From contig JAITYX010000047.1 in the NCBI GenBank assembly GCA_021018815.1, forward strand, positions 1,984,001 to 2,048,000: a stretch of DNA of 64,000 nt. The letters are read 5' to 3'. The translations under genes were made by a program, and so were the position numbers. Below, in pieces: positions 1-17,200 of the stretch. Source of the DNA: Talinum fruticosum. Taxonomy: Eukaryota; Streptophyta; Magnoliopsida; Caryophyllales; Talinaceae. Below the pieces are notes generated by a model. The model searched no databases. It worked only from the letters and a program-made list of their open reading frames with translations, and had not been told where the DNA came from. Positions within the stretch are counted from its first letter, which is position 1. Each line of letters opens with the position of its first letter.

Positions 1-4321
<4,321 letters not shown>

Positions 4322-5348
4322 CTCAGACCGTGTTTGTTTTGAGCAAGAAAAGTCTTTTGTGGAGGGAAATATTCAAACGGTACTAAGTGGAGATGGAGTA
4401 TACAATTTGTTCTTGATCAAACAACACACAGTGAAAGTTGGAGAGGGAAAGAGGGGAGGGGGAGGGGGAGGAGAGAGGAAAGAGCTTTAAGTGGCAGCCT
4501 GTTGGGGTGGAGGAGAATTTAAAGTTTGAAACACACAGACTCACTCACACACAGAATGGAGGCTTTACAAATTTTTAGGCTTTTTCAACTCCGTAATTAA
4601 CTAATCTCAAAAATTGACCTTGTAAAAACGATTTTCACGTTAAAAGTTACACGCCACAGAGGGATCATATATATGTTTAATTTAAAAGCACACACACACA
4701 CTAAGAAATATATTACTGCTCAATAATTATGTAAAGGAGGTTATATACGTCTTTTTTAAGACACAATTTATGTGTCTTGTTTCATGTACAGTATAACTAC
4801 CACTTTTTATATGCATTTAAGGATATTTTTTTACTTTTATAAATTGCTGTAGCACACAATCTTTTTAGAATTGAGGAAATTTAGAAAATTTTTAAAATGG
4901 ATAAGTAAAAGGACTTAATGTGAATAAATTTTCTGAGTCAATTTTTTCTCGAATTAAATTTAAAGACTTGATATAAGATATTTTTAAAAAAAGAAATAAT
5001 TAACATAAATAATAGTCGTATTTGAAGTCTTTGGGTTTGGATTATTGTACTACGATAGTCTAACCTCTTCCACTAGTATTTATATGATTAAGGATTCAAG
5101 TTTGACTCTATTTAGCTAACAATTGTTAGTCGCTAATCGATAGCTTGTTTGCATTAGATGTTAACTATTAACTATTTGACTTTAACTATTTGTATCAGCT
5201 GTTTGTTGTTTCTGGAAAAAGTGTTTGGTAAAATTAACTGTTTATGCAATAGATGATTAATAAAGTTACATTTATACCCTTATCTCTAAAGTAGACCTTG
5301 TTCCACTGGTTTCTATCTTTGTTCCAATAAGTTGTTCCTCCCTTCCAA
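4322..5348. other. Transporter upstream region, purine-rich leader and AT-rich spacer
   Basis: At 4439-4486 the plus strand is almost pure purine, so the minus-strand leader or promoter of the transporter carries a CT-rich tract. CA repeats lie at 4535-4553 and 4687-4702. The remainder is AT-rich sequence in which I see no gene. Words such as TAACTATTAACTATTTGACT near 5160 suggest an old MITE fragment without readable ends. Confidence 0.5.
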
Positions 5349-6152
5349 CTATGTTAAGAAAATCGACCAGGTGATTAATCCGCTTAGCAAAGTGGGTCAA
5401 CAGTTCGACCGGTCGCACCGTTTACCTCGGATGAGACCAGTTAACTCGATCGATGGTTGAACTAGGTTAGACCGGTCAACCCGTAAACCATATAAATATA
5501 TATATTGCTTAGATTTTATTTTTTTTTAGTAAAAAAATCAACTCAACTCATATTTGGAAAAGAAATATGGACCTTATTTAAAAAATTCACCCACTCTTAA
5601 ACAAACCCTAATATTTTAGCCTATTTACCTCTTGAAAAAGAAGAACCCTAGCCACTTAACCCCCCATTCTTCAATTACGATACAGAGAGCGTGAGAGAGA
5701 GAGAGAGAAAAATATGTCCATCCCCCTTCTTCCTCCTCCAACAGCTCCCTTCTCCTTCATCTTCTACTCGTCTTCCTCGTCATCCGACAAAACATCGAGC
5801 TCATCGAGCAACTTCTACTCATCAAACTCATCAAACACAGCTTCTATGTTTAGCAAGATGAAGCTTAAAAATACTTCAATGGGGGCAAAAATCCATGGAT
5901 GAATTCACGAAAAACCATTGATTCATAAAGATTTGAGTTTTTACTCTTTTTAAATTAAAATTTATTTTAAAGGTAAATTCTAGTCCAACCGTAACTTGGC
6001 CAGGTCAAACTACATAAGGGTTGAGTGGTTTTAATCAAGCCTATCTGGTTCAAAGCCCCAACGGGTCAAGGGGCGTGGCCGGATTGGATCCATATCTAGT
6101 TCCCAATTGAACTAGTTGAACCAGTCGGTCCGGTCCGATTTTCGTAACATAG
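5349..6152. mobile_element. Non-autonomous TIR element with perfect 8-bp target duplication (hAT-like)
   Basis: The left end CTATGTTAAGAAAATCGACC and the right end, read on the minus strand as CTATGTTACGAAAATCGGACC, are near-identical inverted repeats. The octamer CCTTCCAA flanks the element exactly at 5341-5348 and 6153-6160. An 8-bp duplication points to hAT. The subterminal regions are rich in ACCGGTC/GGTCCGG words. The 804-bp interior carries a gene-like block (5580-5910): an AAACCCTAA word, a GA repeat leader and a short serine-rich open frame. No transposase is present. Confidence 0.82.
5714..5902 (+). other. Serine-rich 62-codon open frame inside the TIR element
   Basis: The frame opens right after a GA-repeat leader and encodes a Pro-rich start followed by Ser runs (SSSSSSDKTSSSSSN). 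It lies wholly inside the element at 5349-6152. It could be the first exon of a host gene carried along by the element, or low-complexity sequence; nothing shows it is translated. I know of no matching family. Confidence 0.25.
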
Positions 6153-7261
6153 CCTTCCAAGAGAACTGGTCTAATTCTCCACTGGTGTCATCACAAGAGT
6201 TGAAATCTGGTCTTGAAGACGAGCCGAGGACCTAGGGTTGGGACTCTTATGCTTCTTCGTCATTGAAGCAGAGAGCTTCTCACTCTAGATTATCTCTTAT
6301 CTTTCCATAATGTGATCGTTACTATTGTTATTCCCTGCGATTACTTTTAATGGCATGCTTTTCTTTTCTTTTTTTTAATGTCTTGTAAGATTTTTTTCCC
6401 AATAGTGCAAGTCAACCAAGTGAATAAGTATGATAATTACCAAAACAACCTTCATCACAACTTATAAATATTCATCAAGAATATGACAATGTTCATGAAT
6501 TATTGAATAAAAAATAACTGATATATTTTTAAAATTGTAACAATAATCATTAATGTAAACACTAAATATTAGAAATAAAAAAAATCCAAAAATATCCATT
6601 GCTATGCCTAGTAAATGTCCATCCCGAAACAATTTCAAAACTAGAATTATAACAATAAAATTGGGAAGCAAACACTAAGTACTATTATATAAAAAATGCC
6701 CAAAAACGTCATCGCTCAACCTGGAAAAAGTTAATCTCGAAACAATATCCTCAAACCTAGGTAGGGTATGAGGATAAGGTGCAGCAGCCAGCAATCTTAC
6801 CCTAAAGATATAACGAGGCTATTTCGATAAGACTGGAATTCTCGTTAGAAAATATATAAACAATATAGATGTTCATATATGCATCAGTAGAGGATACATG
6901 AAGATGCATTACAACTTTTAACTTTTACCTAGGAGAGTGCCTAAAGACAAACATAATCTTTGTACATTCATCATACAGCATTTTCATTTTTAGCTACAGG
7001 GCTCTCTCTAAAGACAACAAATCTTTATATTATTCATAATATTTCTGCAAACAATCCAGGTTGTTTACAGATGATGAAACAGAACAAACCGGAAGTCATA
7101 TGTCCAGCTATGCACTTTTATTCAGTGAGAGACGGAACAAATCACCTGAATTTGGTTGCTTATAATACCACATTTTCCACTTCCGGTCATTCAAGGATGT
7201 GAAAAAACAGGCATTTCTAGATTATCACTTATCAGGGCATGACGATATGAAAATTTGCCTA
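6153..7261. other. Intergenic and 3'-flank region, no gene seen
   Basis: The stretch holds AT-rich sequence and presumably the 3' untranslated region of the minus-strand gene whose stop codon is at 7262-7264. The short open frames here have no recognisable content. Confidence 0.5.
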
Positions 7262-10200
7262 TCACGTATAAATTTGAGAGTAATAAGTCACCAATATTAT
7301 GATCTCACCACCTCGTAGGACTTGTACCTCTTTCCTGCCCATAGATCCATCAAAACAACGTACATTAGTTTTGCATAATGCACTGAATCCAGTATATGCT
7401 CATAAAAAATCATACAATATTCATTTAGTTTTACAACATTTTGTGCATTTGAAGATTTTTTTTTAACAGAAAAGACACATTTGGAGAATCTGCCAGGAAT
7501 TGCTCATAGCTGCTAATTTAAACTAAACTAGAAAGATTTGGCCGGGGAAAATATATGAATATGAGTGTAAGAGACCATGCAAGGGAAAAATGAGGTTCTA
7601 TAAGCAACAAGTCAAGCAAGTAGTCAAATAAGTATATGTTAGCTTCAGGCCTTCTCTTCCTCACTTATTTTCCAAAGAGTTCAAGTCACGTGTTTATTTC
7701 CCAAGCATGACACAATACACTTTTAAGATCCCAAGACAGCATTTCACTTATTTGCACTCAGCTAATGAAATTACAGAGGCAATCAACGGAAGTACTTACC
7801 AAGGAGGGTGGATACGAACAAGGTTAGATACTTCCAGATCAACATCACCGCAAATCCTTGGACTAAAGATGATGGTCCATATCTTCCCAAAATTTCCACA
7901 GTGAGGATTCTCTAGGGAACTCTGCAAAGAAACATAAATTGGGCTGTCATTCTCTTGAACAACCAAATGCCATGAAGCAGAGATCCTAAGCAGCCTTGGG
8001 TAGCAGAAATAAACAACTGCAACTTCTCAACCTCAAAATTTAAAATTTATGCCCTAAAAATTGGGCCTGGGGAGGGGGTATATCAAGTGAGAAGCGTCTC
8101 TAAGGGCAAGATGAGGAGGAAATACTAATTCTAGGATAGCAATATGACGGTTAAAAAGCCAAATCCTCAACCGCCTCCCTCACCATGGATACTTTTACAG
8201 CCTCAGTCCAAAGGCTGACATCCTTTCCCACCATCTTCCCGACTCTCTACAAATCCTCCCCCAAAAAAAACAAATTAGGAGAACCAATGACTAAGCATTG
8301 GCAATTCTTTATATCTAGAGAGGTTAAGGGAAGGTGTGCGATGGAAATGGCGGAGAAGAGAGAAAAATCAAGGGAGGGGCAAATGGAGTGAAAAGGGGCT
8401 CGTAGTCCCAGATCACTTAGTTTGGAACACAGATCAGCACGGAATGCACAAATTTAGTTTTATCATGGCTTCAGATAGCATCACGGGGTTATAGATTGTT
8501 CCAAGTAACTATGAGCAGTCCATTCAAAAACGTAAAAGTCGGTGATGGCCGCCAAGGTGCCTCTTGTGACTGTAATAAACACTGAAAACTGCCAAGGTTA
8601 GATGAACCAGGGCGTGCACCAGGAAATTTAACAGACTAGTAGATGCTGTAAATGAGGATGGGGAGTAAGAACTGGAGGCTTATACAAGGAGAGAGATAAG
8701 TTAAGAGTGGCCCTGTGAAGAGGTAAGATAAATCCAGGAATAGGTAGGGAGAGTGGGGCCTAGAGTGTGTGGAGGGATGAGGCTGTGGCTCAAGTATGAT
8801 CCGCTAATCGTATCTAAGGGCTGCAATCAAGAATTCTCATCTATCACATTGCAGTACATATGCTTTTCTTTTCCTAACCTTCAGAAGTAAAAGATGGCAA
8901 GGAGGGATGCAAAGAGGGTGACTGTGGAAGCAAGAATAAAGCATTGCATATGAATAATTATACCCATTACTAGAGACATGCACAGGAGAGAGAGGTACTC
9001 AAGTTGGCATAAGCGAGAGAAAGGAGAGTGAGAGACAGAATATATCAAATGTACTAGGGTCTGTTACCTGTTCGAATTGACATGTATACCAGGTTTTCTG
9101 CTCATTTATGCTTAAGCTTATTCCTAGAGCTCATTTATGCTTATTTCAGCTATAATAGTTATACTACAATACGCTAATTACAACCTCATTTCAGCTACAA
9201 AAGCTTATTATTATTATTACTAGTTTTTGAACGTGCGTTGCACGACTACTATTAGGTTTTAATTGTTTAATTTTTAATTTTGTTGTCAGTTTTTGTTGCT
9301 AAATATTTCAATAAATTGGATCATATAAGTATAATGTGTTTTTTAAGTATAATGAGCATATTACTACTTTATATTTACTAAAATTTAAATTTATTTAAAT
9401 AATTAAATATTATTATCGTTAAAGTGATTATTCAATGCAAAGACTTGAACGAAGAATTGTTAAGTAACAATTCGTTGGAGGGAGTTCAATGAAGAATTGA
9501 ATACAATAAATATGCAATGCTAATGTGCTTCTAATATAAATAAAATAATTGAATATCAACCTTTCCCATTATCTAATTAAGAGCGGTTACAAATCGATAA
9601 TAAATAATTTTATTTATATTCTTTTATTAGTGGTATAACCCTATCTTAGCATAATTATAGTATTGTTGTCATGGCGCAAATACTTTGTTAAAATGCATTC
9701 CTTTATATTGTGTATGTGTCATTTATTTTAGGAAGGTTTTTCTTTAGGGGATTCGTGAAAAGTTAGTTAAACTCGCTTTGTTGTGTGGGAATAGGGATAG
9801 CCATTGCTAACGAGAGTAAATCGATTACGGTGCATTGATGATAATGTAAATAAGTACTATTATTAATAAGTTACACAATAAATTGAATATAAAAACATTT
9901 AACTTATTACAAATATGTAACGTATACATCTATTGAAGGTATAGAAATTCAAGAGTTTAAGGGAGGAAATATTAATAATAATTTTTTAAAGTAATAATTT
10001 ATATTATTCGTACTAATAATATTTATATTAATCATGTTTGAGTGTAATATTGAAGTATAAGTATTAATGTAATGTAATTTATTATTATTAAATTTCATCA
10101 CTAAATTAGTATATCACGATTGAAAAATTTTAATATTTTTGGATTATGTAGGTGGTTACATAAAATTGAGGCCTAAATGAATTTGGAAAGATTACATTAT

Positions 10201-10798
10201 ACAATCTAATTTTATTATTAAATTATATTATTTTTAAAATTATTCTTTTAAATTTTTTTGAATATGTAATAGATTAGATAACTTATATATTGAAATGAAT
10301 TTGAAAAATTACATTTTATACTCTAGTTTAATTGTTTTAAATTAGTATAGTATTATAATATTATTATAATTTTTAGCATCAAATTTCATTACTAAGTTAG
10401 TTAAATTATTTTAAAATAATTTAATTTTACAAATATTGAAGTATAATATTAATGTTTTTTTATCATCAAATTTCATGTCTAAATTAGTATATCATAATTG
10501 AAAATCTATAACATTTTTTTATTATGTAGTCGGTTACATAAATTATATATTAAAATAATTTTTAAAAATTACATCGTATAATCTACTTTAATTATTAAAA
10601 TAGTATAATATTGAAGTACAATATTAATGTAATTTTATCGTAAAATTTCATTATTAAACTAGTATATCATTATTGAAAAGTATAACATTAATGTTATTTT
10701 ATCATCAAATTTCATTAATAAATTAGTAAAATTGTTTAAAGATAATTTAATTTTGTAATTAATGGTATCGTCGCTTATACCCAACTTTTAATATTATA

Positions 10799-10838
<40 letters not shown>

Positions 10839-10843
10839 GTCGA

Positions 10844-10898
<55 letters not shown>

Positions 10899-10907
10899 TT
10901 ATTTTTA

Positions 10908-10966
<59 letters not shown>

Positions 10967-11119
10967 GTTATTATTTTTATAAAACGGCCACTAAAGTGAT
11001 GATATTTGTTAAGTAATAAAATTTTGGATATTATGAACGTACACATTACTTTATTCTAAAATATTAAAAGTCACTAGCGAACATTATTATTATTATTATT
11101 ATTATTATAAAATTTTGGA

Positions 11120-11205
<86 letters not shown>

Positions 11206-11211
11206 GTCATA

Positions 11212-11254
<43 letters not shown>

Positions 11255-14200
11255 GTCATAGTTATTCTTATTGTAGGTCGTAATTGTATATTAGTATGAA
11301 AGTTATACAAATATTTTTATCAAATGGACCGATACAGGCACGATATGCATTGCAATTGCATTTTTCATTTTTTAAGATAGGTATTAATGAGAGCTATTTT
11401 TCCCCTAAAAACATTCATGTAAAAATAAATTACGATTACCAAAATATTCCCTCCGTTTCAAAATACATGTCATTTTAACGATATCCGGGAATACCAAGGA
11501 AATACAAAATTCATGACAAATGTTGTTTAAAAGACCAAGTTGCCCCTATATTTCACCGGAAATGAAGAAAATCAATAAAAAAGAAACAGAAACAAGGCAA
11601 TTAATAAGGACAAAATTGGTAAACTAATAATTAATATGTCATTGGAATTCTAAAATAACAAATATTGTTAAACGAGAAAAGTTAGTTAAATGACACGTAT
11701 TATGAAATGGAGAGAGTATATGAATTTCTAACCGAATAACAATTAATCGATTAGTGAAAAAAAATATTTCAAATATTCATTATTGATTATATGTTGTTCA
11801 AATATACAATGAATAATATCACTAACGGTATCTTAAAATATAGTAACTAGTAGTTATAACAGCTAATTATAACAACTCATAACAACCATTCCAGCTAATC
11901 ATAATAGCTAACAATAACGCCTAATCATAACGGCTCATAACAGCTAACACCTAATTATAACAGTTTATAATAGCTAAAACCGGCTATCAAGGACACACAG
12001 GAACACTATTTTTGTAGATTATTTAAGGAAGAGGGTAATAGCATCATCCAGCTAGGGAAGCAATGGCACTCTAAGAGGAATCAAACTTTAGAGGGAATCA
12101 AAATTAATTGATTAGTGAAAAAAATTATTTCAAATATTTATTATTGACTATTATATGTTGTTGGTCAAATATACAATAAATAATATCACTAACGGTATCT
12201 TAAAACATAATAGCTAGTAGGTATAATAGCTAATCATAACAACTCATAACAACTATTCCAGTTAATCATAATAGCATAGAATAACAGTTAATCATAACAC
12301 CTCATAGCAGTACCACTTAATCATGACGGTTTGTAATAGCTAAAACCAGCTATCAAGGACAGACGGGAACACTATTTTTGTAGGTTATTTAAGGAAGAAG
12401 GTAATAGCATCATCCAGCTAGGGAAGCAATGGCACTCTACGGGGAGTCAAACTTTAGAGGGAATCAAATTTTTGGTTCTGCCACTGTATCTCCAGAAATG
12501 AAATTGAAGAGGCATTGTGAATATGAAGAGTGAAAGGCAGATCGTCTGTACTGAATTCCAATACAGATATCAAAATTCATGGAGAATAAAAGCTCATGTA
12601 GCTCTTTAATGTCATCTTTCAGAAGATGCACAAGATTGAGGCTCACTGAATAGATCATATCATACAGACATAAGGGTGATATACAGAACACGTAACAAAG
12701 GTATCAAGCTACTTTCTGAAACTCAAGGAGGGGCAATTAGATAGAGGTTTAAAGGACATAGTCATTTCAGAGATCTAGTTCAGTTTTATGTCATATCAAC
12801 AATGACTCACCTCATAAGAAGGCACCAAGGCGCACACACATACACAGACACAAAAAGCTCTAACACATTGTCTGCATCGACATAGAGAAAGTTTACAAAA
12901 GTAGAACGCTCTTGGAATATTACGTAAATCAGTCAGTGCCTCAAAGAGTCCTGTGCACTTTCTTGGTCAATGCCGATGGAACTATTACAGAGATGCTCAG
13001 AAAAGGAGGGTGCCCAAATGACATATATTCAAATTGTTAACAATATTTATGAAAAGACTAAGACTACTGATAAGACAATAAACAGGAACTTAATAACAGT
13101 TTTATCAATATTGAGTTATACCATCTTATCGATATTAGGTTGAACTAGGATCTACTTGAAGCCCTTCTCTATTTACAATACAATTGATGGGTTCACCAAA
13201 GGGATTCAAGACGAGATAGTATGGGCATATGTTAATTGTCAATTACAAAATTTTATTTGATGTGACAGAGGAGTAGACATGAAGTTGAAGACAACTGTAC
13301 AAGATTGAAAAGGATACTCAATGAAGTGATAAGAGAAAAGAAAGAACTACCTAAACAGTGTCTGCATGTCAAGAACGGGTATATAGGCTCATGTCAGAAG
13401 GTGCAAAAGGATACAGTCTGTGGTGCAAGAGAGAAAGAAGTAGACCTAAGAAGAACAAGAATCATGTTAAACTAATTTGAGCCCATTGTCACTTACGGAG
13501 GACACACCAGTCGATATTGTCAATGGTGATGTAAGATTAGGGCTGCAAATCCTTGGTAAACATATCCTTACTCTCTCATTGTTACTCAGGTACTTAGCAA
13601 TCTTCCCTTAGCATTAACTTGTTTACAGGTCAGGTTTGTAAACCTCATATATCTCCTTTAGGCAATCATTGTCATTGGCAGCATGCACGCCCCTTTCTTG
13701 AATTTGCATGTCTAAAGGTTCTCTTTATCAGCTTAATGAATTGCTTTTACCACTTTGCTATATAGAGAAGAGGAGGAGGGGTCATGACATAAAGATCAAG
13801 GTCAGAAGATCACCTCCTCATTTTCAAGCAAAGAGCACTGACAAACAATCAGCTTTGCATCATAGGATCTTGACAGTATCTTCACATCAAGGCACCCTGT
13901 TTCACCTGGATGTAGAACCAAATAAAGGCAAAATTTTGAGTATTGCAGCATGTGACACTTCTATACCAATTTAGTTGGTGATGCTAGAATTTAAATGTAG
14001 TCCGTGATAATTAACTGGTATGAACACACATTGAAATTATTGTACTAACCAAACAATCATATCCAAATGAGCAAATGCTTTCACCTTTTGGCCAAATATT
14101 AGTCTGCAGATTCTTGAAGAACTCCGTGTCTCGTTCCTTCTGCCGTTGCAGTACTTGCTGCAGTCTTCCAAACATTCCATTGCTGCATGCAGAATTGTTC

Positions 14201-17200
14201 ATGGCACCAGTTTTTAACATATTTCATAAGGGCAGAATTAATCTAGAATCACCAGCTTAAACCACTTACCTTGATTTGTTTAGTACTGCGAAGGAAGATA
14301 TCCTATCATCCAGAGAAGAACCAAATGCTTCCTGAAATTTGTCTGCCATTGTCCTCCTTTTGGACTCTACAACAGCAAGTTCTTGATTTTCAGCTTTATC
14401 CTGAAGAAGTAAAGAACTAATTAAAAGTGGTGTGATTCTAGGCTAGTCGAAAGGAATTATCATACAGAACAATGATGGGATACCTCGTCTTCTGTTGATG
14501 ATCCACAATCCATCACCTCACAAGGGTCTTCATCACTGATAATATTCTGCCCAGATGATGAAACACTTCCTATCACAGTGTGGTGCTCCATTTTACCTTT
14601 CCTTCTACCACCCTGTAGCATGGAATCTAAATTCAGATAAGAGTTTGAAACACAAAAATAAGTCATCAAAGGAACCAGTTTAACCGCAAAAGTATATATA
14701 GGAAAAATTAGGAACCATTTTACAGTTGAAGTGAGGACTCCTCTTTCCTTGGAGCTCATCTAAGAGCTCAACCATGGAGTGTCTAGAGCGACCATGCTGA
14801 ATGTCTGCTTCTACTGGTGATGCAAGGTTTGACTCTGATATCTGCTTAGCATTAGAACATCCAAGAAATTCAGAAATGGATTTATCCATACACAGAGTAT
14901 GTATGGTTTCTGGTTCATCCTGCACTTCATCATCACTGCCTGAGTCTTGATCTTTGCATTTCCAGACAGAAGACCGAAAGGTTCCTCTCTTGTGCTCTTG
15001 ACAATAAGATGATGACCTTCCCTTCATCGTTGGCCTGCCACCTGCAGCACATACCTTAGAAATTTTTCTTTATAATTCCAGAACAAGAAACAGGGTCAAA
15101 TAGCATTCTTTCACAAGCCAATGGAAGCCCTGCATTTATTGAGATGGAATATAAACTAAAGTTCACTATTACATATGCACCATAACTAGGAAACATAACT
15201 AAGAAATGCAGATATCATCCTTCCGGTTTAATTCCATTTCAAATTTTGCAGAACATATATTAAAAGGATTCAAGATGAGAAAATGAAGTTGCAAGTCCAA
15301 AAGTAAAACAGGAAGACCCAGAAATAAGGAAAACTTTGCTTCACTGATTTGGCGGTTGATCACCCAATTTACATATCTTTCCATGCTTATTATTTCTGGA
15401 ACCAATTTCAGAGAGAGTTTAGGATCTGAATCATGAAAACAAAAACAAGTAAACAACCCCCCTCTCTTTCCCAGAAAAAGCGAAAAACCAATGAATTGGA
15501 GTGATTTAGTATCAAGGATCTAATAACAAATTACTCAAAAGGCATATCTGTATATTATAACAAATCATAAGACACATTCAAGGAATGAACGAGAAGGATC
15601 CACAGAAACAAAAAAAGAAATTGAGTTTGATCATTAACTGTTAATCCCCAGATCATTACCCACAGTAGAATACTTATCAACTGGTCTTCTGGCATCTTTA
15701 TCAGCAGCAGACCATGTGCATGGCTCAAATTGTTTTTGCTTTCCTCTGGCGTAACGATCCAGTGTCTCAGATACAGTACATACAGCAATGACAGAGTTGA
15801 AGTGCATTTGACCTCCCTTGTACCAGGAAATATTAGTTCAAGCGCATAAGAGTACAGTGCCATTATACTATAAGAAGTCATGGGAAATCAGCAAAATAAT
15901 TTCATATGACAGTACACCATCGCCAAGAGCCACTAGTAAGACATTGTTATACCTCATTGCTAGCAAGCTGCTCATCTAGTTCATGAGTGGATCCATCCCT
16001 TCCTAAGCCGATTGAGAGGTCAACATCCCTCCTCAGAGAATCAAGGTACATTTTCTCATCAAAATCTGGTGCTTCAACCTCGTCATCAGAAGAGAAGCCT
16101 ACATCATTCTGATAGAGTAGATCTGTTACATAATGTTCAACTAGTAGCTTTCATACATATCTGGCGGCACCAATTGAATAAGGGAAAGGAGTCTTTCTGC
16201 ACACATCCACATTTCTACTTCTGATTTGCAGGATGTAATGAGGACATGAGATTTCATCTCTATAGCCTCCACATTGCAGTCATTATTGCAATGACCAGAA
16301 ACATGCATTTCAAACTTAACACCAAATTCCTGCCAAGTCCCAAACTCTTGTTTGATGGCCCAAAAAAACACTCATGATGTTTGCCTGTCCTTTTGGTTTT
16401 ACCTGATGAACATCTATACAAGATACAACATAAATAAGTGTCACTTGGTGACCATAATTAAGCAAATAACTAACTTGTAAATGTAAAAATTGGTTTAGAA
16501 TATAGAGATCCCACATGAATGATTATTTACTATATGATGTGGCTCCTCTTTGGAGCACAGAGCAACATTCTCAACAATCCTATCTATCCTTCACATGCCC
16601 TCCCCCCCAAAAAAAAAAAACACCCACCCAAAAGGCAAAAAAATGAAAAACATGAACCTTCAAGTCAATGAGTAGTGGTCAGCAGCATCACTAACTTATC
16701 TTAAAAATATACATGAATACAAATTCAATAGGCTAGCAGGACATCCTAACCCAGCCAACAGCAGTGGCCTATCTAGTCTGTTGCAGGAAAACAGACAGAC
16801 TTCCAAGCTATTACTATCACTCCTAAAAGTCTAATGGCTAATGAATAATTTGTCCAAGTGTCACATATCTTAAGCCTTAAGCTGAAAGCTCCATGCTAAA
16901 CCAAGTTGCAATCACGTGTCTAGAAAACACTACAACCAATTTCAAGACAAAACATCAATTTACCAAGAACTCATAGACATTGCACAAACCCAAAAATACC
17001 TCATGGTGCTGTGGGACCAAGGGCCCACTAAAAACAAGCAAACAAGCATGCTACCTAAAGGCAGCGAGAGTATTAAAAGTATAAATGAAAATAAAGGAGC
17101 ACAAGAACACAGTTGAAATACCTTCAAATAGGTCAAGTCGTGATGCAACTCCCATGTCTTTCTGCAGCAAAGACATCACATGCAGTGTCAAGCTAAGAAA

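Noticed and set aside
9220..9260. GTGCGTTGCACG palindrome after TACTAG, reminiscent of transposon-terminus words in plant repeats
   Set aside because: No matching second end or target duplication could be found, so I cannot assign an element.
10796..11262. Regularly spaced repeats that could suggest a CRISPR-like array
   Set aside because: Units are trinucleotide microsatellites in a plant intron; there are no unique spacers of uniform length.
12868..13020. Phrase CIDIEKVYK in plus frame, similar to the LINE polymerase motif DLEKAYD
   Set aside because: Sequence before and after does not match reverse transcriptase; it lies inside intron 11 and is probably coincidence.
13708..13974. 88-codon plus-strand open frame
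   Set aside because: It is antisense to exon 11 of the unnamed gene, whose splice phases and protein continuity are much stronger evidence.
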